Shown: one piece after another, positions 21,475 to 29,869 of the stretch
How the letters are laid out: each line of letters starts with the position of its first letter
How positions within the stretch are numbered: the stretch's first letter is position 1
NCBI RefSeq assembly: GCF_013425525.1
Contig: NZ_JACCKA010000008.1
Span: 1 to 34,933, forward strand
Source of the DNA: Luteimonas salinisoli
GTDB taxonomy: Bacteria; Pseudomonadota; Gammaproteobacteria; Xanthomonadales; Xanthomonadaceae
Reading direction: 5' to 3'
Length of the DNA: 34,933 bases
The notes under the pieces: model-generated
The model's database searches: none
Told to the model about the DNA's origin: nothing
Seen by the model: the letters and a program-made list of their open reading frames with translations, nothing else
Made by a program: the position numbers and the translations under genes

Positions 21475-22536
21475 ATGTCTTCCCTTTACAGGGAACTCCC
21501 TGTCGGGGCCCAGGTGGCCTATAGCGAGGTGTACGAGGCTGCGCGGCATGCCGACCTGCATCGCAGCGTCGCCTCGCTCACGGGGTCGTTCCAATCCAAG
21601 ACGATCAAAGGCAGGCGATACTGGTACTTCGCCTACCGCGACGCGCTCGATGGCAAGGTCCGGCAGATCTACGTGGGCCCCGAGTCCGGACAGCTCGAAG
21701 CCTTGAAATCCAGGGCCGCGGAATCGCCCGAGACGGGTATTTCCCGCATGTCAGCCGCTGCGCTGGCGCACGGGTGCGCGGGCATCGCGCGCAAGCACTT
21801 TCGCATTATCCGCCAGATCGGCGATGCCGGCTTCTTCCAGGCCGGCGGCCTGCTCGTCGGCAGCCATGCGTTCGTGGCGCTTGGTAACCTGTTCGGCGTG
21901 GACTGGCTCCAGTCCACGCACACCCTGGATATCGACTTCGCGCATGCCGGCCGCGGAAACATAGCCGTCGCGCTTCCGGCGGACGTGGACGTGGACGTGC
22001 GCTCGGCGATCGAGAGCCTCGAAATGGGGTTCCTGCCGTCCCTGGGCTTCGGCGGTACGCCGTCGGGCAGCTACGTCAGCTCGATGGAGCCGGATCTGCG
22101 CCTGGACTTCCTCACGACTTATGGCCGCGATGGGTCGGTGGCCAGCGCGCCGAACCTCAAGGTCTCGCTCCAGCCGCTGAAGTTCCTCGATTTCCTGATC
22201 GAGCAACCAGCGCAGACCGCACTGTTGTCGGATCAGGGCGCCGTTGTGGTCAATGTGCCGGACCCGGCGCGGTTCGCCCTCCACAAGATGATCGTCGCCG
22301 GCGAGCGGCCGGTCGGCGAGCGCCTCAAGGCGAACAAGGACCTTGGCCAGGCGGCCGCCGTCATCGAATGCATGCTCGATCAAGGCGACGCGGACAGACT
22401 GCAGGAGATGCTGGATGAAATCGAAACCCGCGGCCCCGGTTGGCGCAGTCGGTTCGGCAAGGGGATGAAGCGCCTTGCAGCGCAGCAGCCCGGGATCTCC
22501 GGGCGGTTCTCGGCAGAAGTGGTGGATCGATCCTAG
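21475..22536 (+). CDS. GSU2403-family nucleotidyltransferase-fold protein
   Basis: A 353-aa protein whose ATG 21475 has GGAG 8 nt upstream. The N-terminal region (residues 1-90) includes KTIKGRRYWYFAYRDALDGK and QIYVGPESGQL. The nucleotidyltransferase signature follows: GLLVGSHAFVALGNLFGV at 125-142 with the Gly-Ser pair, and LDIDFA at 151-156 with Asp152 and Asp154. LRLDFLTTY (Asp211) is a possible third metal ligand. This matches NTP_transf_8 (GSU2403 family), related in fold to MNT and AbiEii nucleotidyltransferases, some of which are toxins. No antitoxin gene is adjacent. The elaborate operator upstream implies tight control. It lies against a truncated gene (22537-22711), so it was probably inserted here. 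Confidence 0.85.
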   Translation: MSSLYRELPVGAQVAYSEVYEAARHADLHRSVASLTGSFQSKTIKGRRYWYFAYRDALDGKVRQIYVGPESGQLEALKSRAAESPETGISRMSAAALAHGCAGIARKHFRIIRQIGDAGFFQAGGLLVGSHAFVALGNLFGVDWLQSTHTLDIDFAHAGRGNIAVALPADVDVDVRSAIESLEMGFLPSLGFGGTPSGSYVSSMEPDLRLDFLTTYGRDGSVASAPNLKVSLQPLKFLDFLIEQPAQTALLSDQGAVVVNVPDPARFALHKMIVAGERPVGERLKANKDLGQAAAVIECMLDQGDADRLQEMLDEIETRGPGWRSRFGKGMKRLAAQQPGISGRFSAEVVDRS

Positions 22537-22711
22537 ATGCACTGCGCTTCGTGCAGCGGGGCGGAAGCTCCGGCACCCGCGCCTGCGGAAAGCGCTGCTG
22601 CACCTGGGCTTGGCTCATGCCGTGGCGCGTGCTTTCCCACAGCGCCTGAGCGCCGGCCTGCGGCGCGCACAGGCACAGCGCCAGCAGCGCCGCGATCATC
22701 GTCTTCTGCAT
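22537..22711 (-). pseudogene. Truncated exported protein gene
   Basis: Reading from ATG 22711, the product begins with a clear signal peptide (MQKTMIAALLALCLCAPQAG, cleavage after AQA) and then LWESTRHGMSQAQVQQRFPQ. That opening is one I associate with small exported proteins of this bacterial group. After about residue 45 the sequence becomes unconvincing, and within a further 15 codons the frame runs antisense into the end of the nucleotidyltransferase gene. The likely reading is that the 3' part was lost when that module arrived. It lies 17 bp downstream of rluF on the same strand, where it was probably co-transcribed. Confidence 0.55.
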
Positions 22712-22728
22712 GCCGTTCCCATGGAAGC

Positions 22729-23442
22729 TCAGAACGCCGTGTGCCCTGGCAGCAGCGCCCGTAGCTCCGCGTCGGTCAGGTTGCGCCACTGGCCGGGCTT
22801 CAAGTGGGCCAGCTTGACCGGCCCGATCCGCACCCGGACCAGCCGTTTCACCCGCAGCTTGAAGTGCGCCGCCATCAGGCGGATCTGACGGTTGAGGCCC
22901 TGGACCAGGGTGATCCGGAAACCGAACTTGCCCAACGGGCTGGCGCGGCAAGGCAGCGTCATCTGCCCGCGGATGGGCACGCCGCGGGCCATGCCGCGCA
23001 GGATGTCCTGGGTGAGCGCATGGTTCACGGTCACCAGGTATTCCTTCTCCAGCTTGTTCTCGGCGCGCAGGATGGCGTTGACGATGTCGCCGTTGCTGGT
23101 CAGCAGGATCAGGCCTTCCGAATCCTTGTCGAGCCGGCCGATCGGGAAGATGCGCTCCCGGTGGTCGACGAAGTCGACGATGTTGCCCTTCACCGCGGTC
23201 TCGGTGGTGCAGGTGATGCCCGGCGGCTTGTGCAGCGCGATATAGACGTGGCGGCGCTTGCCGGGGGCGGCCGCGCGCGGCTGCAGTACCTGGCCATCGA
23301 CCATGACGACATCGCCCTCGCCGACCTCCGCGCCCACCCGCGCGCGCTGGCCGTTGACCGTCACCCGGCCGGCGCCGATCAGGCGGTCGGCCTCGCGCCG
23401 CGAGCAGGCGCCGGAGTCGCTGATGTGCTTGTTCAGGCGCAT
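22729..23442 (-). CDS. rluF: 23S rRNA pseudouridine synthase RluF
   Basis: A 237-aa protein from ATG 23442. Residues 1-60 form an S4 RNA-binding domain (MRLNKHISDSGACSRREADR). The catalytic domain has the RluB/E/F-type motif GRLDKDSEGLILLTSNGD with nucleophile Asp105, followed by EKEYLVTVNHALTQDILRGM, the RluF-typical GVPIRGQ and FRITLVQGLNRQIRLMAAHF. The order and wording match E. coli RluF, which makes pseudouridine at position 2604 of 23S rRNA (and modifies tRNA-Tyr). It lacks the long basic C-terminal tail of the 290-aa E. coli protein. The open frame continues upstream to 24093 only as antisense of the TonB receptor gene. Confidence 0.9.
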   Translation of the reverse strand: MRLNKHISDSGACSRREADRLIGAGRVTVNGQRARVGAEVGEGDVVMVDGQVLQPRAAAPGKRRHVYIALHKPPGITCTTETAVKGNIVDFVDHRERIFPIGRLDKDSEGLILLTSNGDIVNAILRAENKLEKEYLVTVNHALTQDILRGMARGVPIRGQMTLPCRASPLGKFGFRITLVQGLNRQIRLMAAHFKLRVKRLVRVRIGPVKLAHLKPGQWRNLTDAELRALLPGHTAF

Positions 23443-23543
23443 GGCCGGGGGCGCCGCCGGTGCTCGCGAAGGGCGCGCAGTCTGGCAGATCGTGCGGGCG
23501 CAGTCATCACCGGGGAACCATCCGTACGCCACTCCCGCGGCGC

Positions 23544-25514
23544 TCAGAAATCGGTCACGAGCGAGGCACTCAGCTTCCTTCCTTCGATGACGTCGTATGT
23601 CCCCGATCCATACAGGTCGTAGCCATATGCGTCGAACAGGTTGCTCAACGACACGCGCAACACGCTGTCGTTGCCGGCGAGCCGAAAACGGTACCTCCCT
23701 CCGATGCTCGCCGTGGTGCGGGCGGGCAGGAACACGCTGTTCGACGTGGTCGCCGGGCGGGACGACTGGTGCGCGAAGCGCGCGTCCAGCGAGACGCCTT
23801 CCAGGGGCGTCGTCCAGTCGAGGTTGGCGTCGAACTTGCGGCGCGGCAGCCCGACCGGCCGGGGCCCGACGCGGCCGATCCGGACGCCCTCGCCAGTGAC
23901 CTCGGGATCGAGCACGACGCCGCCGACCACCACCCGCAGCCGCTCGGTCAACGCACCGGCCAGCGACAGTTCGATGCCGCGGTTGCGCAGCGTGCCCAGT
24001 TGCGTGAACAGCCCCTCGACATTCCGGCTGAAGTAGGGCTTGCGCACCTCGAACACGCCGCCGATCAGCCGCAGCCGGTCGGTCGGCGACCATCGGAAGC
24101 CGGCGTCCTGTTGGCGGGTCGCGATGGCCGGCAGCGCCTCGTTGCGGTTGGTCGCGTTCTGTGGGGCCACCCCGCTTTCTTCCAGGCCGCGCGCGTAGCC
24201 GGCGAAGACCGCGAGCCTCGGCGCCACGTGGACGGCGACCGAACCGTTGTGAACCAAGAGGCTGGACCGGGATTCGGCTTCCGCCAGGCCGGGCCGCTGG
24301 ACCCGCTTGCGGTAGTCGGTGTTCGACACGCCGAAGGCGACCTCACCGATGTCCGCCCAATGGCCGACGAACGCGATGCCGCCGGTGGACTGCCGGACTT
24401 CGTCGCGGCTCTGCGCGCCGAACACGAAGTCGGGCGCATCGAACGCGACGCGCTCACCCACCCGGACGAGGCCGAAATCCTGGGTATCGGAACCACCGAA
24501 CAGCTGCCAGCGATCGCGCGCCCTGAGAGAGGCGATGATGCGGTGGCTCCAGGCGCCCCGGGCGAAGCTGCGCGTGGCGCGGAGCTCGCCGCTGGTCGAC
24601 TCGGTCCTGCCCGGCGGATCGGTGAACACCAGATAGCGGCCGGTGCCGTCCGCCTGGATGTCGTCGAGCAGGACGAAGGTATCCCGCTCGGTGAGGAAGG
24701 CGGAGCGGAACAGGCCCAGGTCCACCGACCACCCCGCGGCGGGCCGTGCGGTGCCGAGCACGCCGTACAGCTGCGCCGCGCCTTCGAACCCGGCCCAGTC
24801 CTGGCCGAGGAAACGGCCGCGCGGCACGCGTGGCGGTGGCGCGTCTCCGGCGGGCGAGTACGCCGGGCCGATCGTGTTGTCGTGGGTGTCGGTGCGGCTC
24901 CAGAACGGCTGCACTTCGAGCCATGCCGCGGGCCTGAATCGCGCCGCCAGGCCCAGCACTGCCTGGGTGCTCGTCGATCCGTTCGCGAACGTGTTGTCCA
25001 GGTAGGCGGCACCGCCACCCACCGCCAGGCGCTCGCCGGCCAGCGGCAGCGAGAAATCGAGTTCGAGGCTCGCGTTGGCGTCGGTGTCGGCGGACGCGGT
25101 GGCCGACAGCGCCGCTTCCGCGCCAGGCCGGATGAGCCCGTAGTCGACGACGCCGGTCGGCGCCTGGAACGGGAAGGCCAGCGAGGACATGCCCACCCGG
25201 ATGGCCGTGGATTGCCGGATGCGCGAGGAGGGCGCGGCGACCTGGTCGAAGTAGAGCCCGTCGATCCGCGCGTTGCCGGCGGCCAGGGCCGAGAAGCCGC
25301 GGACGTTGCCGGCAGTGTAGATGCCGATGCTCTCGCGCCCGATCGTGGTGCCGAAGCCGTCCTCGGCCTGGCGGACCACGTTCTGCTGCGTGCGGCCGGG
25401 GCCGGGGCCGGAGGCCGGGGGCTGCGGGGGCGTCTGCGCGTGCGCTGCGGGCGCGGCGAGCGCGAGCAGGGAGGCGGCGAGCAGTGCATGCCTGGCGGCT
25501 CGATTCGGAAACAT
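23544..25514 (-). CDS. TonB-dependent outer-membrane receptor
   Basis: A 656-aa protein with AAGGA before ATG 25514 and a signal peptide (MFPNRAARHALLAASLLALA, cleavage after AAHA at about 26). The plug domain includes FGTTIGRESIGIYTAGNVRG, NARIDGLYFDQVAAP and GVVDYGLIRPG. The beta-barrel shows alternating aromatic strands throughout, and the C-terminus (DSVLRVSLSNLFDAYGYDLY ... SASLVTDF) ends in Phe as outer-membrane barrels do. The family imports siderophores, haem or other scarce ligands using TonB energy; the ligand cannot be told here. No classical TonB box is obvious in the short Pro-rich N-terminus. The gene is divergent from an OmpR-type two-component system that probably controls it. 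Confidence 0.9.
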   Translation of the reverse strand: MFPNRAARHALLAASLLALAAPAAHAQTPPQPPASGPGPGRTQQNVVRQAEDGFGTTIGRESIGIYTAGNVRGFSALAAGNARIDGLYFDQVAAPSSRIRQSTAIRVGMSSLAFPFQAPTGVVDYGLIRPGAEAALSATASADTDANASLELDFSLPLAGERLAVGGGAAYLDNTFANGSTSTQAVLGLAARFRPAAWLEVQPFWSRTDTHDNTIGPAYSPAGDAPPPRVPRGRFLGQDWAGFEGAAQLYGVLGTARPAAGWSVDLGLFRSAFLTERDTFVLLDDIQADGTGRYLVFTDPPGRTESTSGELRATRSFARGAWSHRIIASLRARDRWQLFGGSDTQDFGLVRVGERVAFDAPDFVFGAQSRDEVRQSTGGIAFVGHWADIGEVAFGVSNTDYRKRVQRPGLAEAESRSSLLVHNGSVAVHVAPRLAVFAGYARGLEESGVAPQNATNRNEALPAIATRQQDAGFRWSPTDRLRLIGGVFEVRKPYFSRNVEGLFTQLGTLRNRGIELSLAGALTERLRVVVGGVVLDPEVTGEGVRIGRVGPRPVGLPRRKFDANLDWTTPLEGVSLDARFAHQSSRPATTSNSVFLPARTTASIGGRYRFRLAGNDSVLRVSLSNLFDAYGYDLYGSGTYDVIEGRKLSASLVTDF

Positions 25515-25590
25515 GGCGCGTCCTTGGTTGCATCGGAGGCTGCAAGCTAGGGGACGCGCCGCTGGTAGGAATGTCGGAAACGCGCTGCGC

Positions 25591-25637
25591 TGTAACGCCG
25601 GCTCACGCCGCGGGCGGTGGTTACAAGTTGCTACAAA
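25591..25637. promoter_or_regulatory. Candidate response-regulator binding sites
   Basis: Between the divergent receptor and regulator genes lie GTTACAA (25620-25626) and GCTACAAA (25630-25637), a direct repeat at one helical turn, and an inverted half-site TGTAAC (25591-25596). OmpR-type regulators bind such direct repeats. A -10-like TACACT at 25669-25674 for the regulator gene has no good -35, and the repeats lie about 45-60 bp upstream of its probable transcript start, a normal activator position. Confidence 0.55.
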
Positions 25638-25699
25638 TTCCCCGCGCCGCCGGCCGGCGGGGCAGGGCTACACTGGCCGCGTGTCCGGAGACAGGCCGC

Positions 25700-26416
25700 A
25701 TGCCCCAGACCCGCATCGCCATCGTCGACGATGACCACGACATCCGCGAGCCCCTGGCGCGCTATTTCGCGCGTTGCGGATATCGCGTCGACACCGCGGC
25801 GAACGGCGCCGAGCTGGACCGGCTGCTGTCGGGGTCGACCTTCGACCTGCTGGTGCTGGACATCATGCTGCCCGGCGAGGACGGGCTGGCGATCTGCCGG
25901 CGCCTGCAGGGGAAGGCGCCGATGCCGATCATCCTGCTGACGGCGGTCGCCGACGACACCGACCGCATCATCGGCCTGGAACTGGGCGCGGACGATTACG
26001 TCTGCAAGCCGTTCAACCCGCGCGAGCTGCTGGCGCGGGTGAAGTCCGTGCTCCGCCGCACCGCGATGCTGCCGCCTCGGCAGGTGCGCAGGAAGGGCCG
26101 CGTCAGGTTCGACCGCTGGCGCTTCGATTTCTCGGGCAGGGAGGTGTTCGGTCCGGATGGCGTCGGTATCCGGTTGAGCGCGGGCGAGCATCTCATGCTC
26201 ACTACGCTCATCGAGCATGCCGGCATGACCCTCACGCGCGACCAGCTGCTCGACCTGACCCGCGGGCGCGACGTGCAGTTGTTCGACCGCAGCATCGACA
26301 TGCAGATCAGTCGCCTGCGCCGGAAGCTGGAGGCGGATCACAAGGCGCCGCGGATCATCGTGACCGACTGGGGCGGCGGCTATCTTTTCGCGGCCAACGT
26401 GGAGTGGTGCGAGTGA
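25700..26416 (+). CDS. OmpR-family response regulator
   Basis: A 238-aa protein; ATG 25700 is chosen because the receiver domain begins at once (MPQTRIAIVDDDHDIREPLA). The acidic pocket is Asp10-12, the phosphoacceptor Asp54 in LLVLDIMLPGEDG, with Thr81 and Lys103 (DDYVCKPFNPREL) completing the switch. The C-terminal winged helix (about 128-235) has LSAGEHLMLTTLIEHAGMTL, DRSIDMQISRLRRKLEADHK and VTDWGGGYLFAANV. It overlaps the sensor-kinase gene by 4 nt (GTGA), so the two are translated together. The divergent TonB receptor gene and the repeats at 25620-25637 suggest that it activates receptor expression and its own. Confidence 0.92.
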   Translation: MPQTRIAIVDDDHDIREPLARYFARCGYRVDTAANGAELDRLLSGSTFDLLVLDIMLPGEDGLAICRRLQGKAPMPIILLTAVADDTDRIIGLELGADDYVCKPFNPRELLARVKSVLRRTAMLPPRQVRRKGRVRFDRWRFDFSGREVFGPDGVGIRLSAGEHLMLTTLIEHAGMTLTRDQLLDLTRGRDVQLFDRSIDMQISRLRRKLEADHKAPRIIVTDWGGGYLFAANVEWCE

Positions 26417-27810
26417 GCTTCCTCGAGCGGCTGCTGCCGCGCAGCATGGTCGGCCGGATGATCGCCGTGCTGACGCTGTCGTTCGCGGCGCTGCTGGCGG
26501 TGCTGTCGGTGGTCGAGCAGGCCGAAGGCAGCGACGTGCTGTCGGCGGCGGCGAGCGCCGACACGGTCGACCGCATCGCGCGCATGTCGCGGCTGCTCGC
26601 TCGGATGAGGACCGAGGAGCTGGCGACCCACGTCGACGTGGAATCGTTGTGCCATGTCGGCTACGAGGTCTCCGGTGCGCCGTGGCCCGGTGCGCGCGAA
26701 ACACCGGAGACCTCGATGATCGCCCATGACCTCGCGCGCGCGCTGGGCCTGTCCGCCGCGCAGGTCCGGGTCGGCCGCGCCGCGCTGGCCCGCGAGGACT
26801 TCGGCTACCGCAAGTGCCGACCCGGGGAGATGGCGTACCCGGTGAACGGGGTGGTGATCAGCACGGGGCTGCCGGGAGACACCTGGCTCCATACCGAGAT
26901 CCACCCCCACGAGGCGCATTTCCAGAGGACCTTCGCGGACTGGTTTCAGCGCTCGTCGCTGGCGTTCCTGCTGATCGCGGGCGTAGCGGCCCTGTCCATG
27001 TACAGGCTCGGCAGGCCGCTGCGTCGCCTGACCGAAGGCGCGCTCCGCTTCGGCAGCGGCCTGAAGGCCGAGCCCCTGCCCGAGACCGGGCCGTCGGACG
27101 TGCGCCGGACGATCCGCGCCTTCAACGCGATGCAGCGCCAGGTGATCGACGAGATCGACCGCCGCACCAGCACGCTGGCGGCGCTGAGCCACGACCTGCG
27201 CACGCCGCTGACCGCGCTCCGGGTCAAGGCCGAGCTGGTCGAAGACGACAAGGCGCGATCGGACCTGATCGCCAGCATCGTCAAGATGGAGACGATCGCC
27301 AGTTCGGCGATCGAGTTCCTGAAGGGCGAGGCGCGGACCGAGCCGATGCGGTTGATCGACCTGACGGCGCTGATCGAAAGCGAGTGCGCCGACTTTCAGG
27401 AGATCGGCGCCCCGGTGGCCTTTCTCGGAAGCGGGGCGGTGCAGATCGCCTGCCGGCCGGATGCGCTGGCACGCGCCGTGCGCAATCTGATCGACAATGC
27501 GATCAAGTACGGAGGCGGCGCGGAGGTCTCGATTTGCCTATCGCGTAGCGACGTCGAGATCGCGGTCGCCGATCACGGCCCGGGCATCCCCGCAGACCAG
27601 GTGCGGCAGGCGATCGAGCCGTTCGTACGCTTGTCCGCGGCGCGCGAGGGCGACGAGAAGGGGTTCGGCCTCGGCCTGTCGGTGGCCGCGGCGGTAGCCA
27701 AGGGACACGAGGGTTCGCTCGATCTGGCCGCCAATACGCCGCGCGGCCTCGTGGCCCGCATCCGCATTCCGCTGGCGGCGAGCGGCAGGGCGGGGCCAAC
27801 CGTTCCGTGA
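26413..27810 (+). CDS. Sensor histidine kinase
   Basis: A 465-aa protein starting at GTG 26413, which overlaps the regulator stop codon. Layout: first membrane helix about 13-34 (MIAVLTLSFAALLAVLSVVE in part), a periplasmic domain to about 180 with cysteines at 80 and 135, second helix 182-197 (SLAFLLIAGVAALSMY), a HAMP-like linker (GRPLRRLTEGALRFG), then the kinase core. His260 in LAALSHDLRTPLTALRVKAE is the phosphorylation site. The N box is NLIDNAIKYGG (358-368), with DHGPGIP at 387-393 and GFGLGLS at 417-423. It would sense an unknown periplasmic signal and phosphorylate Asp54 of the adjacent regulator, probably linked to the TonB receptor's ligand. Confidence 0.92.
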   Translation: MSFLERLLPRSMVGRMIAVLTLSFAALLAVLSVVEQAEGSDVLSAAASADTVDRIARMSRLLARMRTEELATHVDVESLCHVGYEVSGAPWPGARETPETSMIAHDLARALGLSAAQVRVGRAALAREDFGYRKCRPGEMAYPVNGVVISTGLPGDTWLHTEIHPHEAHFQRTFADWFQRSSLAFLLIAGVAALSMYRLGRPLRRLTEGALRFGSGLKAEPLPETGPSDVRRTIRAFNAMQRQVIDEIDRRTSTLAALSHDLRTPLTALRVKAELVEDDKARSDLIASIVKMETIASSAIEFLKGEARTEPMRLIDLTALIESECADFQEIGAPVAFLGSGAVQIACRPDALARAVRNLIDNAIKYGGGAEVSICLSRSDVEIAVADHGPGIPADQVRQAIEPFVRLSAAREGDEKGFGLGLSVAAAVAKGHEGSLDLAANTPRGLVARIRIPLAASGRAGPTVP

Positions 27811-27885
27811 CCGGCACGCTCGCCGTTGCCGGCCGCAGGATCGGTCCGGGCGCCAGGCGATGCGATCGAGCTCGATAGCCCGGCG

Positions 27886-27921
27886 GAAAACAAAAGACCC
27901 CGGGCGTTGCCGCCCGGGGTC
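27886..27921 (-). terminator. Rho-independent terminator of the cold-shock gene
   Basis: On the minus strand, ACCCCGGGC (complement of 27912-27920) pairs with GCCCGGGGT (27897-27905) around a 6-nt loop, followed by CTTTTGTTTT (27886-27895 region). It lies 38 bp after the cold-shock gene stop. A strong intrinsic terminator. Confidence 0.85.
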
Positions 27922-27958
27922 CTGGTATCGCTGGTGCGATGCAAGCGTCGTGAGACGG

Positions 27959-28168
27959 TTACTCGACCTGGACTTCTTCGGCCTGCAGGCCCTTCTGGCC
28001 CTGCGCGACCTTGAACGAGACCTGCTGGCCTTCCTGCAGGGACTTGAAGCCGCTGCCCTGGATGGAACGGAAGTGGACGAACAGGTCGTCGCCGCTCTGC
28101 GGGGTGATGAAGCCGAAGCCCTTGGCGTCGTTGAACCACTTGACGGTGCCGGTTTGACGATCTGACAT
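27959..28168 (-). CDS. Cold-shock domain protein (CspA family)
   Basis: A 69-aa protein from ATG 28168 with AAGGAGT upstream. Both RNA-binding motifs are intact: RNP1 as KGFGFITP and RNP2 as LFVHFRSI, within [17 protein letters not shown] and [20 protein letters not shown]. It binds single-stranded RNA and DNA as an RNA chaperone in the cytoplasm. Length and sequence are standard for the family. The 5' leader is probably long and structured, as in other csp genes, and the gene ends in a strong terminator. Whether this copy is cold-inducible or constitutive cannot be told. Confidence 0.92.
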   Translation of the reverse strand: MSDRQTGTVKWFNDAKGFGFITPQSGDDLFVHFRSIQGSGFKSLQEGQQVSFKVAQGQKGLQAEEVQVE

Positions 28169-28478
28169 GGTGTTACTCCTTGGATCAATTGAGGAAAGCA
28201 CGGCCCGCGGGTGCGGTGCCGGGACTGTATCGAGCAAGGGGTAGCACGAAGCGATGGAGTGGATCGTCTGGAAAGGCCGGCGTCGGCCCTGGAACCGGTG
28301 ATCTACCGCATCGGAGCCACGATGTACCGTGATCCCGCTTTGAACAGTGCACGCACTTTACCCCATTTTCGGGCCCCGGCCCCGAAACCGATGGCGGGGG
28401 TTCACATCCGGCGAAGTGGGGCGGGGGCAACCAGGCTCCTCGGACTACCGAGTTCTTCGTCCTCCATCCCGCCCGGGC
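28169..28478. other. Intergenic region upstream of the cold-shock gene
   Basis: About 310 bp holding the cold-shock gene leader and, near the oxidoreductase end, a hairpin: TTTCGGG (28367-28373) with CCCGAAA (28381-28387) and a 7-nt loop, about 90 nt after the oxidoreductase stop. It could be a weak terminator for that operon. No coding frame here is convincing. Confidence 0.4.
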
Positions 28479-29372
28479 TTATGCCGCCGGCGGGAACACC
28501 AGCGACTGGTGCACCTGGGCCCCTGCCCATGCGCCGTCGCCCACGGCGAGGGACACCGAGTGCGGGACGCGCGCCGCGTCGCCGCAGGCGAACACCCCGG
28601 CGATGGTGGTTTCCTTGGCCTCGTTGGTGCGGATCTGGGTGCCCATCGGGGTGTCCATGAGCTCGCAGCCCAGCCGATCGGCGAGATCGGACGAAGGCGC
28701 ATTGCGCGAGGCCGTGAACAGGCCGGCGAAGCCCAGCCGCCGCCCGTCCGCGAGCACGACGTCCGCATGGCCCTCGATCCGGGCGATCGAAGCCCGCTCG
28801 ATCGCGACGCCTCGTCCGGAAAGCGCTTCCTCGGTCTGTGGGTCCAGATCGAGGACTCCGTTGGCGAAGAGCGTCACCCGGCCCCACTCGGGCAGCAGTT
28901 TCGCCTGATGCACCGACATCGGACCGGTGGCGACGACCCCGATGTCGCCGCGGTCGAGTTCGTAGCCATGGCAGTAGGGGCAGTGGAACACGCTCCTGCC
29001 CCAGCGCTCGGCCAGCCCTGGCACGTCGGGCAAGGTGTCGGAGACGCCCAGCGCCAGCAACAGGCGCCTGCCGCGGTGGTCCGCGCCGTCGCTGGTCTCG
29101 ACCGCGAACTCGTCCCTGGCGCCGGACGCCGCGACCGCCGCGCCTTCGATCCAGGTGAGGGTGGGGTAGCGCTCGAGCTGGGACCGGGCGACATTGGCGA
29201 TCCAGGCCGGATCCCTTCCGTCATGCCCGAGGAACCCGTGCGACGCGGCCGCCGCGCGGTTGCGGCGCTGCCCGGCGTCGATGACCAGCACCCTGCGCCG
29301 GGCCCTGAGCAGCTGCAGGGCGGCCGCCATGCCGGCGTAGCTGCCGCCGACGACGATGACGTCATGGCTCAT
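28479..29372 (-). CDS. Thioredoxin reductase-like NAD(P)/FAD oxidoreductase
   Basis: A 297-aa protein from ATG 29372. The FAD-binding opening is MSHDVIVVGGSYAGMAAALQ (GxGxxG-like GGSYAG). The redox pair is CPYC in VFHCPYCHGYELDRGD, placed as in thioredoxin reductases. The second nucleotide-binding region (DIGVVATGPMSVHQAKLLPE) departs from the classical NADPH GxGxxA pattern. The FAD-closing motif is TTIAGVFACGDAA. It belongs to the short TrxR-like group often encoded with Rrf2 or MarR regulators rather than the general TrxB. Its start codon overlaps the stop of the Rrf2 gene (ATGA), so both are co-translated. A role in disulfide or thiol stress is inferred. Confidence 0.88.
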   Translation of the reverse strand: MSHDVIVVGGSYAGMAAALQLLRARRRVLVIDAGQRRNRAAAASHGFLGHDGRDPAWIANVARSQLERYPTLTWIEGAAVAASGARDEFAVETSDGADHRGRRLLLALGVSDTLPDVPGLAERWGRSVFHCPYCHGYELDRGDIGVVATGPMSVHQAKLLPEWGRVTLFANGVLDLDPQTEEALSGRGVAIERASIARIEGHADVVLADGRRLGFAGLFTASRNAPSSDLADRLGCELMDTPMGTQIRTNEAKETTIAGVFACGDAARVPHSVSLAVGDGAWAGAQVHQSLVFPPAA

Positions 29373-29818
29373 GCCGCGGTTTTCCTTTTCTTGCGGCTCT
29401 TGTGGCGCCGCGTGAATTCCGCGGCCAGCTGCGCCAGGGACACCGACGCGAACCGCTCCATCAGCAGCGCCTCGGCGTCGTCGAACGCGTCGGTCAGGGC
29501 CGCATTGACGACCTGTTCGACCAGGCAGGCCGGGTGTTCGCTGCGATGGCCGACCGCGAACAGCGCCGGCTCGCCGAGCGCTTCGTGCAGATCCCGAAGC
29601 GTCACCGCGGCCAGGTCGGCCGTGATCGTCCAGCCGCCGGCATGGCCGCGCCCGGCGGCGACCAGCCCGGCCTCCCGCAGCAGCCCCATCGTGCGCCTGA
29701 CGACCACCGGGTTCGTGCCCAGGCATCGGCCCAGGGCATCGGACGTCATCGGCCCACGGTGCTCGGCCATGTGCAGCAGGGCGTGGAGAACGGCGGAAAG
29801 GCGGCTGTCTCGCTTCAT
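29369..29818 (-). CDS. Rrf2-family transcriptional regulator
   Basis: A 149-aa protein from ATG 29818. MKRDSRLSAVLHALLHMAEH and VVVRRTMGLLREAGLVAAGR (recognition helix region), followed by GRGHAGGWTITADLAAVTLR, are standard Rrf2 winged-helix features. One cysteine (in EHPACLVEQVV) sits in the segment where Rrf2 proteins often carry cluster ligands or redox cysteines; the classical three-Cys iron-sulfur set is absent, so a thiol sensor is more likely. The C-terminus is basic (RRHKSRKKRKTAA). No ribosome-binding site is visible: the palindrome TGTAAC-N7-GTTACA touches the start codon. It probably represses itself, the oxidoreductase and perhaps the divergent methyltransferase. Confidence 0.88.
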   Translation of the reverse strand: MKRDSRLSAVLHALLHMAEHRGPMTSDALGRCLGTNPVVVRRTMGLLREAGLVAAGRGHAGGWTITADLAAVTLRDLHEALGEPALFAVGHRSEHPACLVEQVVNAALTDAFDDAEALLMERFASVSLAQLAAEFTRRHKSRKKRKTAA

Positions 29819-29836
29819 GTAACTAACGATGTTACA
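29818..29836. promoter_or_regulatory. Palindromic operator of the Rrf2 regulator
   Basis: TGTAAC (29818-29823) and GTTACA (29831-29836) form a palindrome with 7-bp spacing, touching the first base of the rrf2-type gene and 33 bp from the divergent methyltransferase start. Rrf2 proteins typically bind such inverted repeats. Confidence 0.65.
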
Positions 29837-29869
29837 AATAGCCTCCCTCGTCAAGTCCCGGAAGCCGCC

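Noticed and set aside
23460..25550. 696-codon plus-strand frame opposite the TonB receptor.
   Set aside because: Antisense shadow: the minus strand has a signal peptide, plug and barrel pattern, while the plus frame has no motif.
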